64,000 bases of DNA. Origin: JAHBXE01 sp044222195. GTDB lineage: Bacteria > Planctomycetota > Phycisphaerae > Phycisphaerales > UBA1924. The DNA lies in NCBI GenBank assembly GCA_044222195.1, contig JBGANS010000008.1, positions 124,001 to 188,000 on the forward strand, read 5' to 3'. The translations under genes and the position numbers were made by a program. How positions within the stretch are numbered: position 1 is the stretch's first letter; every line of letters begins with the position of its first letter. Below are positions 18,484 through 27,499 of the stretch, piece by piece. Under the pieces are notes generated by a model, which was given only the letters and a program-made list of their open reading frames with translations, was not told where the DNA came from and did no database searches.

Positions 18484-20816
18484 GGCGGTGGATGGTCAGT
18501 GGCGAGCCAGGATTCGGGGACGATCTGGAGCCTCCGGAACAATACGGAACGCCCCGGCTTCGGACCATCGGCGTTGGCGTACTCAATGGTGAGTTCGTTC
18601 GGGCCCGGCCGGGGCGACATCCGCGTCAGGATTGGCACCCACACCCAGGCAGCGCCAAACTCCTGCTCCCGGATGACTTCGCCGTTGAGCTTGATCGTCA
18701 TCTTCAGGTCGGCCCGCTCGTTGCGCCGACACTGAAGAACGAGCACCATCGGTTCAGCCTGCGCCGTGAAACGAAGTCTCGTTTCAGGCACTTGCCCCCA
18801 TCGCACCAGCGGCAGGTCCCACTGGGGGAACGGGCCCTGAACGGCTCCAAGCCCCCCCACGAGTTCCCATCCGTGGAACGGATCGACGTCACGGTTCAAC
18901 GTGAGGTCGGCGGCTCTCAGCGTCGGGTAGAGGGTCGAATACACGCCCCGCAGGGTCTGCACCTCGTAGTACGTTCCCGTGGGGCTGTGGACCTGGGGCA
19001 GAGGGGGCGATACGGATGTAATGCACACGACGTCGGGTTCGGGCTCATCCGGCGACGGGTAAGGATTGGTCGTCGTAAACATGGTGAGGAAGCGAGGCGG
19101 CGGCGATGCTCGATCCAGAATCAGCCTCATCAACCAGTATTCGCACGTGTGCGTATCCAGCGCCAGGCCGACCACTCTGGGCTTCTTCGCGGCGACTTCG
19201 TTGGCCACACAGATCGCGGATGTTCTCCACGTCGGGTACTGGGTAAAGAACACCTCGTCACGCGATCGACGGAGTATTGATCGCTCCCCGACGAGAGGCT
19301 TCGTGTCGTTGTACACGACGGCAGCCGCCGCAAGGCACGCCGCGCCGGCAACCAGGCTTCGCCTGGGCAGTTCCCATCGCCACGACATCAACCAGATCGC
19401 CAGGTGGGGAGTCAGCACGGCGAAGAACGGCACATGGAGCCGGCCGTGCCACGGTTGCCACTTGAACAGAACACAGAAGAGAACGCTCGCCGCCAGCCCG
19501 CCGCCGAACAGGAGTACGACATCCTTGCCCGGGCGGTATCGCCGGATCGCCAGAGCGCCGGCGCACGCGATGATGAGGGCGAGGTGAACGGGCGCGCTCG
19601 CACCGCTGTCGTGGTTCCATCGGTTGACAACCGCGAACCCGATCGCGGGCAGATAGGTCGTCCGGGGGTCGGTGATCGACCATCCCAACTGCCCGTGCAG
19701 CCACTCCGCGGCGTGCTGCTCCGCCTGGTTTACACCGGCCCAAGGCGTGCCCGTGTGCAACGAAACATTTCGAACCAAGTTCGAGAGCATCGCGCCGGGT
19801 GACATGTCGTCATTGGTGAGCTTGAAGCCGCCACGGGAAGCGGGCAGGGCGAGAGGCGATCCGAATGACTCGAAGTTGCGGCGCCAGTGACCGGCATTGA
19901 TCCCGAGAACGACAATCGTCATGACCAGCCCCGGCAGGACCGCGCGAACGCGCAGAACGGCGAGCATCCGGATTCCCACGACGGCGGCCGGCGGACCCGC
20001 TATCAGAAATGCCGTGCCCTTGGTGAGGATCATGAGACCGAGCGCCGAAGCCAGGAGAAGCCGATCCGGCCATGAGCGCGCGTTGTGGCGCAGGAGCCTC
20101 GCACAGGCGTACATCACCACGATTCCGAAGAACGCGCACACGACGTCGTTCTTCGGATTCAGGCTCTGAATGGCCGCCATGGGGTTGCACAGCACGAGCA
20201 ACGCGGAGAGCCACTGTCCGCGGGCGCCGGCCCCGAACTCCTTCGCGGTGGCCGCGGCCGCCGCGCCGCTCAAGGCGAACGCACACCACTGCACCATGTT
20301 GGCCTGGTGATCCGTCCCCGACAGGAGCATGAGCTGAGCGCCGATGAACTCCGCCAGAGGAGGCATTTCGAGGCAGCGCAGGTCCCTGGCCGGGAAGTGC
20401 TCAACGCTGTGCTGTTGAATCCAGAACAGCTGGCGGGGGAGGTGGTAGCTCAGGCAGTCGTGCGTGGTGGGAGGCGTAAGGAGCGCGATCAGCCCGGTCA
20501 GGATCAGCAAGCCGAGGCACGCCAACGCCATCGCCAACTCTGGGCCCCTGAGCTTCATCGAAAGAGGCGGGCACCGCCGGCAGCGTGCAACAGCGACGAC
20601 GGCCAGACAGGCCGCGGGCGCGGTCCACCACACCCTGACACCCGTGGGGCCCAACGCCCTGACGCTGCCGAGAAGCTCCGCGCCGAGTACGGCCCACAGC
20701 CCCACCGCCACCGCCCCGCACACCACGGCGCGCAGCCAGTCTTTCGAGGCGGCCGGACGCGATGCGAACACCACGGTCAGCGCACCCAGGATGATCAACG
20801 GCGCTATGACGAACAT
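18480..20816 (-). CDS. Polytopic GT-C-like membrane glycosyltransferase
   Basis: The start is placed at ATG 20816, which opens directly into a membrane helix (MFVIAPLIILGALTVVFA); a GTG 48 bases upstream is an alternative. 778 residues. The first ~520 residues have about ten hydrophobic helices. A loop after the third or fourth has TTHDCLSYHLPR, resembling the acidic loop of GT39/ArnT-type lipid-sugar transferases. The last ~250 residues are soluble. It overlaps the GT2-methyltransferase gene by 4 bases. I infer a role in transferring a polyprenyl-linked sugar outside the membrane; the family assignment is moderate. Confidence 0.72.
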   Translation of the reverse strand: MFVIAPLIILGALTVVFASRPAASKDWLRAVVCGAVAVGLWAVLGAELLGSVRALGPTGVRVWWTAPAACLAVVAVARCRRCPPLSMKLRGPELAMALACLGLLILTGLIALLTPPTTHDCLSYHLPRQLFWIQQHSVEHFPARDLRCLEMPPLAEFIGAQLMLLSGTDHQANMVQWCAFALSGAAAAATAKEFGAGARGQWLSALLVLCNPMAAIQSLNPKNDVVCAFFGIVVMYACARLLRHNARSWPDRLLLASALGLMILTKGTAFLIAGPPAAVVGIRMLAVLRVRAVLPGLVMTIVVLGINAGHWRRNFESFGSPLALPASRGGFKLTNDDMSPGAMLSNLVRNVSLHTGTPWAGVNQAEQHAAEWLHGQLGWSITDPRTTYLPAIGFAVVNRWNHDSGASAPVHLALIIACAGALAIRRYRPGKDVVLLFGGGLAASVLFCVLFKWQPWHGRLHVPFFAVLTPHLAIWLMSWRWELPRRSLVAGAACLAAAAVVYNDTKPLVGERSILRRSRDEVFFTQYPTWRTSAICVANEVAAKKPRVVGLALDTHTCEYWLMRLILDRASPPPRFLTMFTTTNPYPSPDEPEPDVVCITSVSPPLPQVHSPTGTYYEVQTLRGVYSTLYPTLRAADLTLNRDVDPFHGWELVGGLGAVQGPFPQWDLPLVRWGQVPETRLRFTAQAEPMVLVLQCRRNERADLKMTIKLNGEVIREQEFGAAWVWVPILTRMSPRPGPNELTIEYANADGPKPGRSVLFRRLQIVPESWLATDHPPP

Positions 20817-20940
20817 CGCGTGCGGTTCTGCCTTCGGCTCGCGGCCCTGCGCGTGCCGGGGCACGTCGCTTCCGCAGCGTATCGCCGCGACGCGGCGCGT
20901 TCAAGCGTGGCCCTGCACACGATGGGAAACGGTTTACCCG

Positions 20941-22950
20941 CTACGCGTTCGCCTCGGTCACACGCAGGATCTCGTGCACGGTGGTGATCCCGGCCGCGAC
21001 CTTTCGCATTCCGTCGCCGCGGAGCGTGACCATGCCGCGTTCGATGCAGGTGCGGCGGAACTCGGCGACGTTGGGATTTCGGGCGATGACGTCGCGCAAC
21101 TGGTCGTCGGTTGTGAGAAGCTCGTAGATTCCGACGCGGCCGGAGAAGCCGGTCTGGCGGCACTTGTCGCAGCCCTTGGCGACCCAGGTCAGGGCCGAGT
21201 CCAGTCCCTGCATTTCAAGGTACGACGCGAGCTCTTCGCCCGGTTTTTCCTGGGCCTTGCAGGCGCTGCACAGGCGGCGGACCAGCCGCTGGGCAAGCAC
21301 CCCGTTGACCGCGGCGCCGACGAGGAAGGGCTCGAGGCCGATGTTGACCAATCGGGTGAGCGATGAGGGTGCATCGTTGGTGTGGAGCGTGGAGAGAACG
21401 AGGTGGCCCGTGAGCGCGGCCTGGACGGCGATCTGCGCCGTTTCCATATCGCGGATTTCACCGACCATGATGACGTCGGGGTCCTGGCGGAGCAGGGCGC
21501 GAAGGGCCGCGGCGAAGTTCATCCCGATCTTCTCGTGCACCTGCGTCTGGGTGATCCCGTCAAGGTGATACTCGATCGGGTCTTCGACGGTCGAGATGTT
21601 CATCGAGTTCTTGTCGAGCTGGCGGAGGCTGGAATAGAGCGTGGTGGTTTTGCCCGAGCCTGTCGGGCCGGTGACGAGCACGATGCCGTGCGGGGCGTCG
21701 ACGAGCTTTTTCCAGACGACGAGCGTGTCGTCGTGGAAGCCAAGCTCCTCGAGCTGCACGTTGATCGACTTGGTGTCGAGGATACGAAGCACAACCTTTT
21801 CGCCGCCGTTGGTCGGCAGCGTGGACATACGAAGGTCGAGCTTGCGGCCCTGCACGGTGCACCGCACGCGGCCGTCCTGGGGGATGCGGCGCTCGGCGAT
21901 GTCGAGGTTCGCCATGATCTTCAATCGGCTGATGATCGCCGAGGCCATGCCCGGCGGCGGGTTCATCATTTCAAACAGCTCGCCGTCGATGCGGAAACGA
22001 ACCTTGAGCTTCTTCTCCGACGGCTCGATGTGGATATCGCTGGCCCCGTCGCGCTGGGCCGTCTGGATGATGTAGTTCACCGTGCGGATGACGGGAGATT
22101 CCGACGCCTCCTTTTCGAGGTCGGTCGTCTGGATCTCCATCTTCTCGACCTGGACGTCGGATTCTTCCACCGTCGAGAGAATCTCGGCCAGGTCCTCTTC
22201 CTTGGACTGGCCGGCGCCCACGATGTCCAGCGCGCCGCGGATGTCGGAACTGGTCACCATCACGAGCTTGACGCTGGTCGCGTTGAGCCGCGTGCGGATT
22301 TCGTCGAGCAGAAAGATGTCGTTGGTGCGGGGCGAGCCGACGATGATGCGGACGCCCTCGGTGCGAAGCGGGACCACGCCCTTGGCCTTGCAGTAGTCGA
22401 AGCCCAGACGCTGGAGCAGCCGACCGTCGAAACCGCCGTCGAGCCCCTTGGTCAGGTCGATGCGCTCGAAGGGCATCCCCGCCAACTCCGCGACGACCGG
22501 CAACACCTTGACCTCTTCGACGCCCTGCTCGATGATGACGTCTTCGAGCCTCTTGCCGGGCGTCTGCTTTACGACGCTCTGGGAGGTGGTCAACTGCTGG
22601 GCGGTGATAATGCCACGAGCAACGAGAAGTTCGCCCAGTTGGCCCGCGGAGCTGGCCGAAGACGATTCGTCTTCGCCTGGGGTATAGATGTCATTGAGGG
22701 CGCGGCCGACGGCGGACTGCTGCGGGGCGGTCGGGGCCTTCTTCACGGCGGGGTCCGCGATGCGCTTGGCTTCCTCGCCGTAGAGACGCTGGTTGGCCGG
22801 CATGGGCGGCAACGGACTGAACGAATCCTCAGCGTCGTCGATCCGGTGCCGCTTGGAATCATCCTTGGGCCGTTTGGCGTCCTTGGCGGGTTCCTTGGCC
22901 CGGGGGACGCCGAGATCGCTGAGGATGTCGTCGATGTTGTACTTGGGCAC
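20941..22950 (-). CDS. GspE/PilB-family secretion or pilus ATPase
   Basis: 669 residues from GTG 22950, with GAGAGGA 5 bases upstream. The N-terminal ~100 residues are charged, then an MshEN/T2SSE_N-like domain lies at ~100-240. The ATPase core follows with Walker A GPTGSGKT (~418-425), an Asp-box region (PDVIMVGEIRD), a His-box (LVLSTLHTND) and a tetracysteine zinc site (CSAC ... CDKC). This is the cytoplasmic motor that drives assembly of a type IV pilus or type II pseudopilus. It is the last gene of the pilM-N-O-P-like-E series on this strand. The matching inner-membrane PilC/GspF and the secretin are not in the window. Confidence 0.95.
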   Translation of the reverse strand: MPKYNIDDILSDLGVPRAKEPAKDAKRPKDDSKRHRIDDAEDSFSPLPPMPANQRLYGEEAKRIADPAVKKAPTAPQQSAVGRALNDIYTPGEDESSSASSAGQLGELLVARGIITAQQLTTSQSVVKQTPGKRLEDVIIEQGVEEVKVLPVVAELAGMPFERIDLTKGLDGGFDGRLLQRLGFDYCKAKGVVPLRTEGVRIIVGSPRTNDIFLLDEIRTRLNATSVKLVMVTSSDIRGALDIVGAGQSKEEDLAEILSTVEESDVQVEKMEIQTTDLEKEASESPVIRTVNYIIQTAQRDGASDIHIEPSEKKLKVRFRIDGELFEMMNPPPGMASAIISRLKIMANLDIAERRIPQDGRVRCTVQGRKLDLRMSTLPTNGGEKVVLRILDTKSINVQLEELGFHDDTLVVWKKLVDAPHGIVLVTGPTGSGKTTTLYSSLRQLDKNSMNISTVEDPIEYHLDGITQTQVHEKIGMNFAAALRALLRQDPDVIMVGEIRDMETAQIAVQAALTGHLVLSTLHTNDAPSSLTRLVNIGLEPFLVGAAVNGVLAQRLVRRLCSACKAQEKPGEELASYLEMQGLDSALTWVAKGCDKCRQTGFSGRVGIYELLTTDDQLRDVIARNPNVAEFRRTCIERGMVTLRGDGMRKVAAGITTVHEILRVTEANA

Positions 22951-22973
22951 CGGGGTCCTCTCTCTGCCTGTCG

Positions 22974-23690
22974 TTACCGGCGCGGCGGAAGCGGGCGCGG
23001 CTTGTGAGCGGCCGCGGTCTCGCTCATGTTCACGGCGTAGGTCTTGGCGTCCGCCTCCAGCTCAACGGAGCGGTCGAGAATCGTCTTCACCGTGAACACT
23101 TCGGCCACCGTGTCGCCCTCGCGCACGATCCGACCGTTGACCCTGGCGAGCGGGACCGGCCCGGCCATGATGGCGTTGACCTCCACGGATGCCAGCGCCG
23201 TCTTGATCTGCTGTTCGCGCATGGCCAGGGCGTTGCGGCCCGCGGCCTCGGGGTCGATCGTGTTGGTCTGGTGGGCCACAGCCGCGGCGGAGTCGAGCTG
23301 GAACGGGTTCTTCTGGATCTTCTCGGCAGGGATCTGGCCCGGGTTCTGGGAACGGGCAAGGTCGTCGAGGAGTTTGGCCTGCTGCGCATCGCTGGCGGAG
23401 CGCTTGACGTGGTCCACCTGGTAGTCAATCTTGGGCGGGTTGAAGTTCACACCCGAGCCCATGCCCTGCTTGCGCATGGTGTACAGGGCCGCGCCGCTGG
23501 CGGCCAGGACCAGCGCGATGACCAGGGTCTGCGAGTGGACCTTGTACTTGGACTGTTTGGCGGCGGGGTTGACGCCGCCGAGATCGGGCATCGCGGGCGC
23601 TTCGCCGGTGCCCTTGAGATCGCTGAGGATACTACTGGTCGGGTCGCGATCGACTTCGGGGGTTGTGGACGGAGGAGGCTTGCTCGTCAT
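22974..23690 (-). CDS. PilP/GspC-like pilus assembly protein
   Basis: 238 residues: a Pro-rich cytoplasmic start, one membrane helix at ~52-68 (TLVIALVLAASGAALYTM) and a periplasmic part with a helical linker. It ends in a small beta domain (VNAIMAGPVPLARVNGRIVREGDTVAEVFTV) of the kind found in GspC HR and PilP domains. ATG 23690 overlaps the pilO stop (ATGA). By position and layout it takes the PilP role, linking the inner-membrane platform to a secretin. Sequence identity to PilP is too low for a firm name. Confidence 0.65.
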   Translation of the reverse strand: MTSKPPPSTTPEVDRDPTSSILSDLKGTGEAPAMPDLGGVNPAAKQSKYKVHSQTLVIALVLAASGAALYTMRKQGMGSGVNFNPPKIDYQVDHVKRSASDAQQAKLLDDLARSQNPGQIPAEKIQKNPFQLDSAAAVAHQTNTIDPEAAGRNALAMREQQIKTALASVEVNAIMAGPVPLARVNGRIVREGDTVAEVFTVKTILDRSVELEADAKTYAVNMSETAAAHKPRPLPPRR

Positions 23691-24229
23691 GGCGTTCTCC
23701 CCTCCTGCTGGAAGTAGATGCTCAGCACGAACTCGGCCTTCATGTGGCCGTCCTGGTCCGTGGACCTGGTGATTTTCATGTCCGGGATGCGGGTGATTCG
23801 CGGGAGCTGCTCGAGTTTCACGAGGAACTCGTAGAAGCCGTTGAAGTTGCCGGAGATCTTCATCTTGAGCGGCTGCTCCATGTAAAGCGCCGCGGCGACG
23901 GGCTTGTCGGACTCGATGTTCGGCGGCTCGAGACCGGATTCAACGGCGAGATCGGAGACCTGCCGGATGACGGCGTCGACTTCCTTGTTGGACGGAAGGC
24001 GGGCCTCGATGGACTGGATGTTCTGCAGGATCTCGTCGTTGGCGCGCTGGAGGTCCTCGTTGCGGGCCGTCGTTTCACGCAGCTTGTCGAGCATCTGGTG
24101 CTTGTGCTCGATCTCCCGCTTGGCCTGGCTGATGAACGCGTTCTGCGGGCGGAAGACCAGCCACCACGACAGGAGCGGCAGCGCCAGGAGCAACGCCAGC
24201 AAGAATGCTTCACGGATTCCGATACGCAT
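23687..24229 (-). CDS. pilO: PilO-like pilus alignment protein
   Basis: 180 residues: an N-terminal membrane helix (AFLLALLLALPLLSWWLVF), a coiled-coil stretch (~35-75, with HKHQMLDKLRETTARNEDLQ) and a ferredoxin-like C-terminal domain with FNGFYEFLVKLEQLPRITRI. This layout is typical of PilO. It lies between the pilN-like and pilP-like genes in the usual order and overlaps the latter by 4 bases. Confidence 0.82.
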   Translation of the reverse strand: MRIGIREAFLLALLLALPLLSWWLVFRPQNAFISQAKREIEHKHQMLDKLRETTARNEDLQRANDEILQNIQSIEARLPSNKEVDAVIRQVSDLAVESGLEPPNIESDKPVAAALYMEQPLKMKISGNFNGFYEFLVKLEQLPRITRIPDMKITRSTDQDGHMKAEFVLSIYFQQEGRTP

Positions 24230-24232
24230 GGC

Positions 24233-25084
24233 TTACTCCTTCTCCCCGGGCTTGTACACCCGCACTTCGTCCGTCGCGGTGGGCGTCAGGACCGCCGGAC
24301 GCGTCGGGTCCGCGCCGGGCACGCCCTTGGCCTGGAGGTCCTTGACCGGCTCCATCCCCCGCGCGTCGGCGTCCTTGCGGATCGCCGCCTCGATCTCGAA
24401 CTTTCGCAGATCGAGTTTCTCGATGGTGATTTCCTTGATGTACTTCAGGTCTGTGCTTTCGAGCAGGGTGCAGTTCTTGAGCGACTGGATGTAGTCCGCG
24501 ATGTTGTTGTTCACCCGCGCCACGCCCACGATCTTCAGCGTGTATTCAAACCGGGGTGGGGCGATCTTCTCGGGCGCCGGCGGTTCAGCGGCCTTGCCCG
24601 CGCCCGGCGTGGCCGGCTTGGCCACGGTCGAGAGCGTCTTGATCTGGTTCACCGGGGCCTTGGTTTCCTTGGGCGGCGGGGCGTCCTTGATGCGCTTGGA
24701 CACCAGCGTGAGCTCGAGCAGCGTGATGTCGTCGGGCATGCGCGTGATGAGCTCGGCCATCAGGATCGACCGGGGAACTCGCTCGATCAGGGCGGTGGTG
24801 ATCTCCGCCTTCTCCATCATCTCGCTCTTCTGCTTCTCGAGGTGTTTGAGCTGCTCGATCTTGATCGCTTCCTGCGTGTACTGTGTGGTGATCGTCGTCT
24901 GGCTCTTGCGGACCTGGAGCCATTGGCGATTGGTCACAAAGAACGCGGCGATCACGCAGAACATCACCACGCCGAAGAGGGCGAGGCAGATGAGGTTGGC
25001 CCGCATCTCGGCCTTGCGTGCGACGTAGTCCTGCGGCAGGAAGCTCGCGCCTTGCTGGTCGGGTCGTACAAAGGGTTTCCACAT
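24233..25084 (-). CDS. pilN: PilN-like pilus assembly protein
   Basis: 283 residues. A short cytoplasmic start (PQDYVARKAEMRANL) precedes one membrane helix (~35-57) and a coiled-coil (EAIKIEQLKHLEKQKSEMME). Next is RVPRSILMAELITRMPDDITLLELTL, the usual PilN motif region, and a ferredoxin-like end. The middle holds a low-complexity Ala/Pro/Lys linker longer than in standard PilN. It follows pilM by 42 bases and precedes pilO by 3 bases. PilN binds the cytoplasmic PilM ring and pairs with PilO. Confidence 0.85.
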   Translation of the reverse strand: MWKPFVRPDQQGASFLPQDYVARKAEMRANLICLALFGVVMFCVIAAFFVTNRQWLQVRKSQTTITTQYTQEAIKIEQLKHLEKQKSEMMEKAEITTALIERVPRSILMAELITRMPDDITLLELTLVSKRIKDAPPPKETKAPVNQIKTLSTVAKPATPGAGKAAEPPAPEKIAPPRFEYTLKIVGVARVNNNIADYIQSLKNCTLLESTDLKYIKEITIEKLDLRKFEIEAAIRKDADARGMEPVKDLQAKGVPGADPTRPAVLTPTATDEVRVYKPGEKE

Positions 25085-25126
25085 AGCTCGTTGCTCCGAC
25101 GCGGGAGGCCCGCGGTTCGCTCTTCT

Positions 25127-26437
25127 CTACAGGTCAGTCGGCGCCATGCACAGCCCCAGGGCCATCGCCCAGCCGGGCTGGGGGAGCCTGAAGTCCACGC
25201 CCGTGGTCGTTTCCTTGCCCGTCCGGCCGACGCTGGCCATGGGGTCGGCGACTTGCGCCGGCAGGCGGAGCGTCCTCGCGATGTGCTGGGCCAGACCCAG
25301 GTGGCGAGACTCGCCCCCCATGAATATCGCCCGGTTCACCCGCCGGTCCGGGAACACCGTTTCGTGATACCGCAGGCACCCGGCGATCTCGTCCGTGAGC
25401 ATCTCCACCGTTTCCCGCAGGTCCACCTTTGGTCCCTGGAACTCCACGCGGGAGTGCCGGGTCAACTCCTGGCTCAGCCCTGGCGCGGGCAGGCCCTGAC
25501 GACGGTCGTCCAGCGTCGCGGTCGCATCGGCGCCGGCCTTGCGCATCGCGGCGGCGAGGATCGCCATGCCCGACTCCGTCGGCTTGGCTTCGGTGGTGGC
25601 GACGGCCTGCGTGGCGGAAGGCTGGGACGCCGCCAGAGGCGCGGCCTGCGCGGGGCGCCCGATTTCGGAGAGCTTGAGCCGCTCGGCCCGGGCGTCTTTG
25701 AGCTCGAGCTTGAGTTGCCGGGCGGCCGTGGCGTCGAGATCGCGTCCGCCGATAGGCAGGTTCTTGGTAAAGACCAGGTCGCGACCGTGGGCGATCATCA
25801 GGTTCGTCGTTCCCGCGCCCATATCGAGGTACAGGCTCGTGAGGTTGCGGTCTTCCTCGCGCCGCGTGATCGCGTCGAACGGCCTGATCGCCGCCGTGCA
25901 CTCCATGTGCATCCCGACCGGCTCGAGCTTCGCGAGCTTCATCGCGTTCATGAGCTTTTCAACCAGGTCGCGTGCCGCGGCCATGCAGATCACTTCCGTC
26001 TTGTTCGTTCGTCCGACTTGTCCGACTTCGATGTGGCGGAAGACCAGCGCGGAGGGATCGCACCCGATCTGCTGCCCAAGGGCGGACTTCACCAGCGCCG
26101 AGAGCGTGACGCCGGGCTCGAGCGTGAACTGAAGATGCCGCACGAACGACTGGGATGACGGGATGGCGCACACCGCGCGACGGGTCTTGAATCCGCAGGA
26201 CCTCACAAGCTTCGGAAGGGCCTCGACCTGGAAGGCGAGACGCTTGGAATGGTCGTGGAGAAGGTCGTCTGGGGTCGGGAGGCACCCGGCGGCCACGAGC
26301 GAAGGGGTATCCCCCCCCTGGACCTGCAGCAGCTTGAGAGCCGAACAACCAAAGTCGATGGCGATAGGCATGCCCAGCTGACTCATCAGCCGGTTTGCAC
26401 CTCCAAGAACTCGCTTCTGCCAGTCGCCGATGGCCAT
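25127..26437 (-). CDS. pilM: PilM-like actin-fold pilus assembly ATPase
   Basis: 436 residues with the actin/FtsA fold: a phosphate-binding strand IAIDFGCSALKLLQVQ (~26), a second phosphate loop LYLDMGAGTTNLMI (~203) and an adenosine region (FMGGESRHLGLAQHIA). The middle carries an Ala-rich insertion (~265-330) longer than in usual PilM. It is the first gene of the pilM-N-O-P-like-gspE operon. PilM forms the cytoplasmic ring that binds the PilN N-terminus. Confidence 0.88.
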   Translation of the reverse strand: MAIGDWQKRVLGGANRLMSQLGMPIAIDFGCSALKLLQVQGGDTPSLVAAGCLPTPDDLLHDHSKRLAFQVEALPKLVRSCGFKTRRAVCAIPSSQSFVRHLQFTLEPGVTLSALVKSALGQQIGCDPSALVFRHIEVGQVGRTNKTEVICMAAARDLVEKLMNAMKLAKLEPVGMHMECTAAIRPFDAITRREEDRNLTSLYLDMGAGTTNLMIAHGRDLVFTKNLPIGGRDLDATAARQLKLELKDARAERLKLSEIGRPAQAAPLAASQPSATQAVATTEAKPTESGMAILAAAMRKAGADATATLDDRRQGLPAPGLSQELTRHSRVEFQGPKVDLRETVEMLTDEIAGCLRYHETVFPDRRVNRAIFMGGESRHLGLAQHIARTLRLPAQVADPMASVGRTGKETTTGVDFRLPQPGWAMALGLCMAPTDL

Positions 26438-26516
26438 GGGAAGCTCGCCTCCGGACAGAACCCCTCCGCGCGCACGGATTCGGCGCGGACGGTTCGCCGT
26501 TTGGGATGATCGACCC

Positions 26517-26540
26517 GGGCCCTCTTCGTATTGAGGGCCC
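26517..26540 (-). terminator. Perfect 8-bp hairpin between mqnB and pilM
   Basis: GGGCCCTC (26517-26524), an 8-base loop, then GAGGGCCC (26533-26540). It lies downstream of the mqnB stop and upstream of pilM on the same strand. There is no T-tract, so it may terminate weakly or protect RNA ends. Confidence 0.35.
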
Positions 26541-26628
26541 TTCCCGCTCGCATCGGCTTCACAGGTTGTCAGGATCGCGCCACCGGATCAGCCGGCGCAT
26601 CTTCTCACGGTTCCCACGCCCTCGGACC

Positions 26629-27345
26629 CTATCGGCGCAGCGACTGCGCGAGCAGGCCGATAACAGCGGTGAGTCGAGAGAGGGCCAGCTTCATATCCCA
26701 CACCTGTCCGGGTCGGTCGCCCGTCGTGTTGCTCACGACGCGAACCTCCGCGAAGGGAATCCCTAACCGATGCGCGGCGAGCGCGGCGGCTGCGCCTTCC
26801 ATTGCTTCCGCCGCCGCCCCGGTGCGAGCCCTCACTTGGGCGGCCAGCGCATCGCTTCCCGAGCAGGTGGAGACCGTAGCGATTGGAGCTTTTCGAGCGG
26901 CGAGTGTCTCAAGGAGCGTCTCGAGCCAGGCGACTGCCGCGGCGGAGACGGGGACGGCCGATCCCGGGAAGTCGCCGAGCGGGAATCCCATCGAGGCGCA
27001 ATCTGAGAACGAGTCCGGAGCCTGAACACCTTCATCCGCGAAAATGCAGCGGTCCGCGACGAGAACCTCCCCAAGTGGCGTCGCTGCCAGGGTTCCTGCG
27101 ATACCGATGTTGAGGACCAGGCCTTGGCGGGAAGGGTCCGCAAACCGCCCCACCGCCGCCGCGGCGTTGGCCTTTCCTATTCCGGAGACGACCAGCTCCA
27201 GTCCCGGGGCAGGCGAAACGGGTTTCCAGGGATTCGGGGCCGGTGTATCTCCCAAAGCCTGAAGCACGGCCCGAGCTTCGATGGATGAAGCCACGACGAG
27301 CAGGATTGGCTGAAGCGGCCTGTTGGGAGCTGAAGTAGGCGACAT
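26629..27345 (-). CDS. mqnB: Futalosine hydrolase (menaquinone pathway)
   Basis: Start ATG 27345; 238 residues of the MTA/SAH nucleosidase fold. Visible are the purine-base and ribose site regions LVVSGIGKANAAAA and VLNIGIAGTL, then STCSGSD, AEAMEGAAAALAAHRLGIPF with the conserved Glu pair, and VRVVSNTTGDR followed by W. The STCSG...EAMEG...SNxxGDR combination fits futalosine hydrolase better than generic MTA/SAH nucleosidase. The enzyme cleaves futalosine to hypoxanthine and dehypoxanthine futalosine, pointing to futalosine-route menaquinone synthesis. Divergent from the HlyD-like gene. MTA/SAH nucleosidase remains the alternative. Confidence 0.85.
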   Translation of the reverse strand: MSPTSAPNRPLQPILLVVASSIEARAVLQALGDTPAPNPWKPVSPAPGLELVVSGIGKANAAAAVGRFADPSRQGLVLNIGIAGTLAATPLGEVLVADRCIFADEGVQAPDSFSDCASMGFPLGDFPGSAVPVSAAAVAWLETLLETLAARKAPIATVSTCSGSDALAAQVRARTGAAAEAMEGAAAALAAHRLGIPFAEVRVVSNTTGDRPGQVWDMKLALSRLTAVIGLLAQSLRR

Positions 27346-27499
27346 CGTCGAGATGGTAGAGCCCACCAACCGACTAGAATCCGGACGGAACGCAACGCAC
27401 GCGGGGGTTGGCGGTAGAAACCTGACTGCGGTCGCCGTCGCGCGCATCCAAGGGAACGTACCGAAGGTCTCGCTCGGTCTTGCTGAGTCAGGAGAGCCC

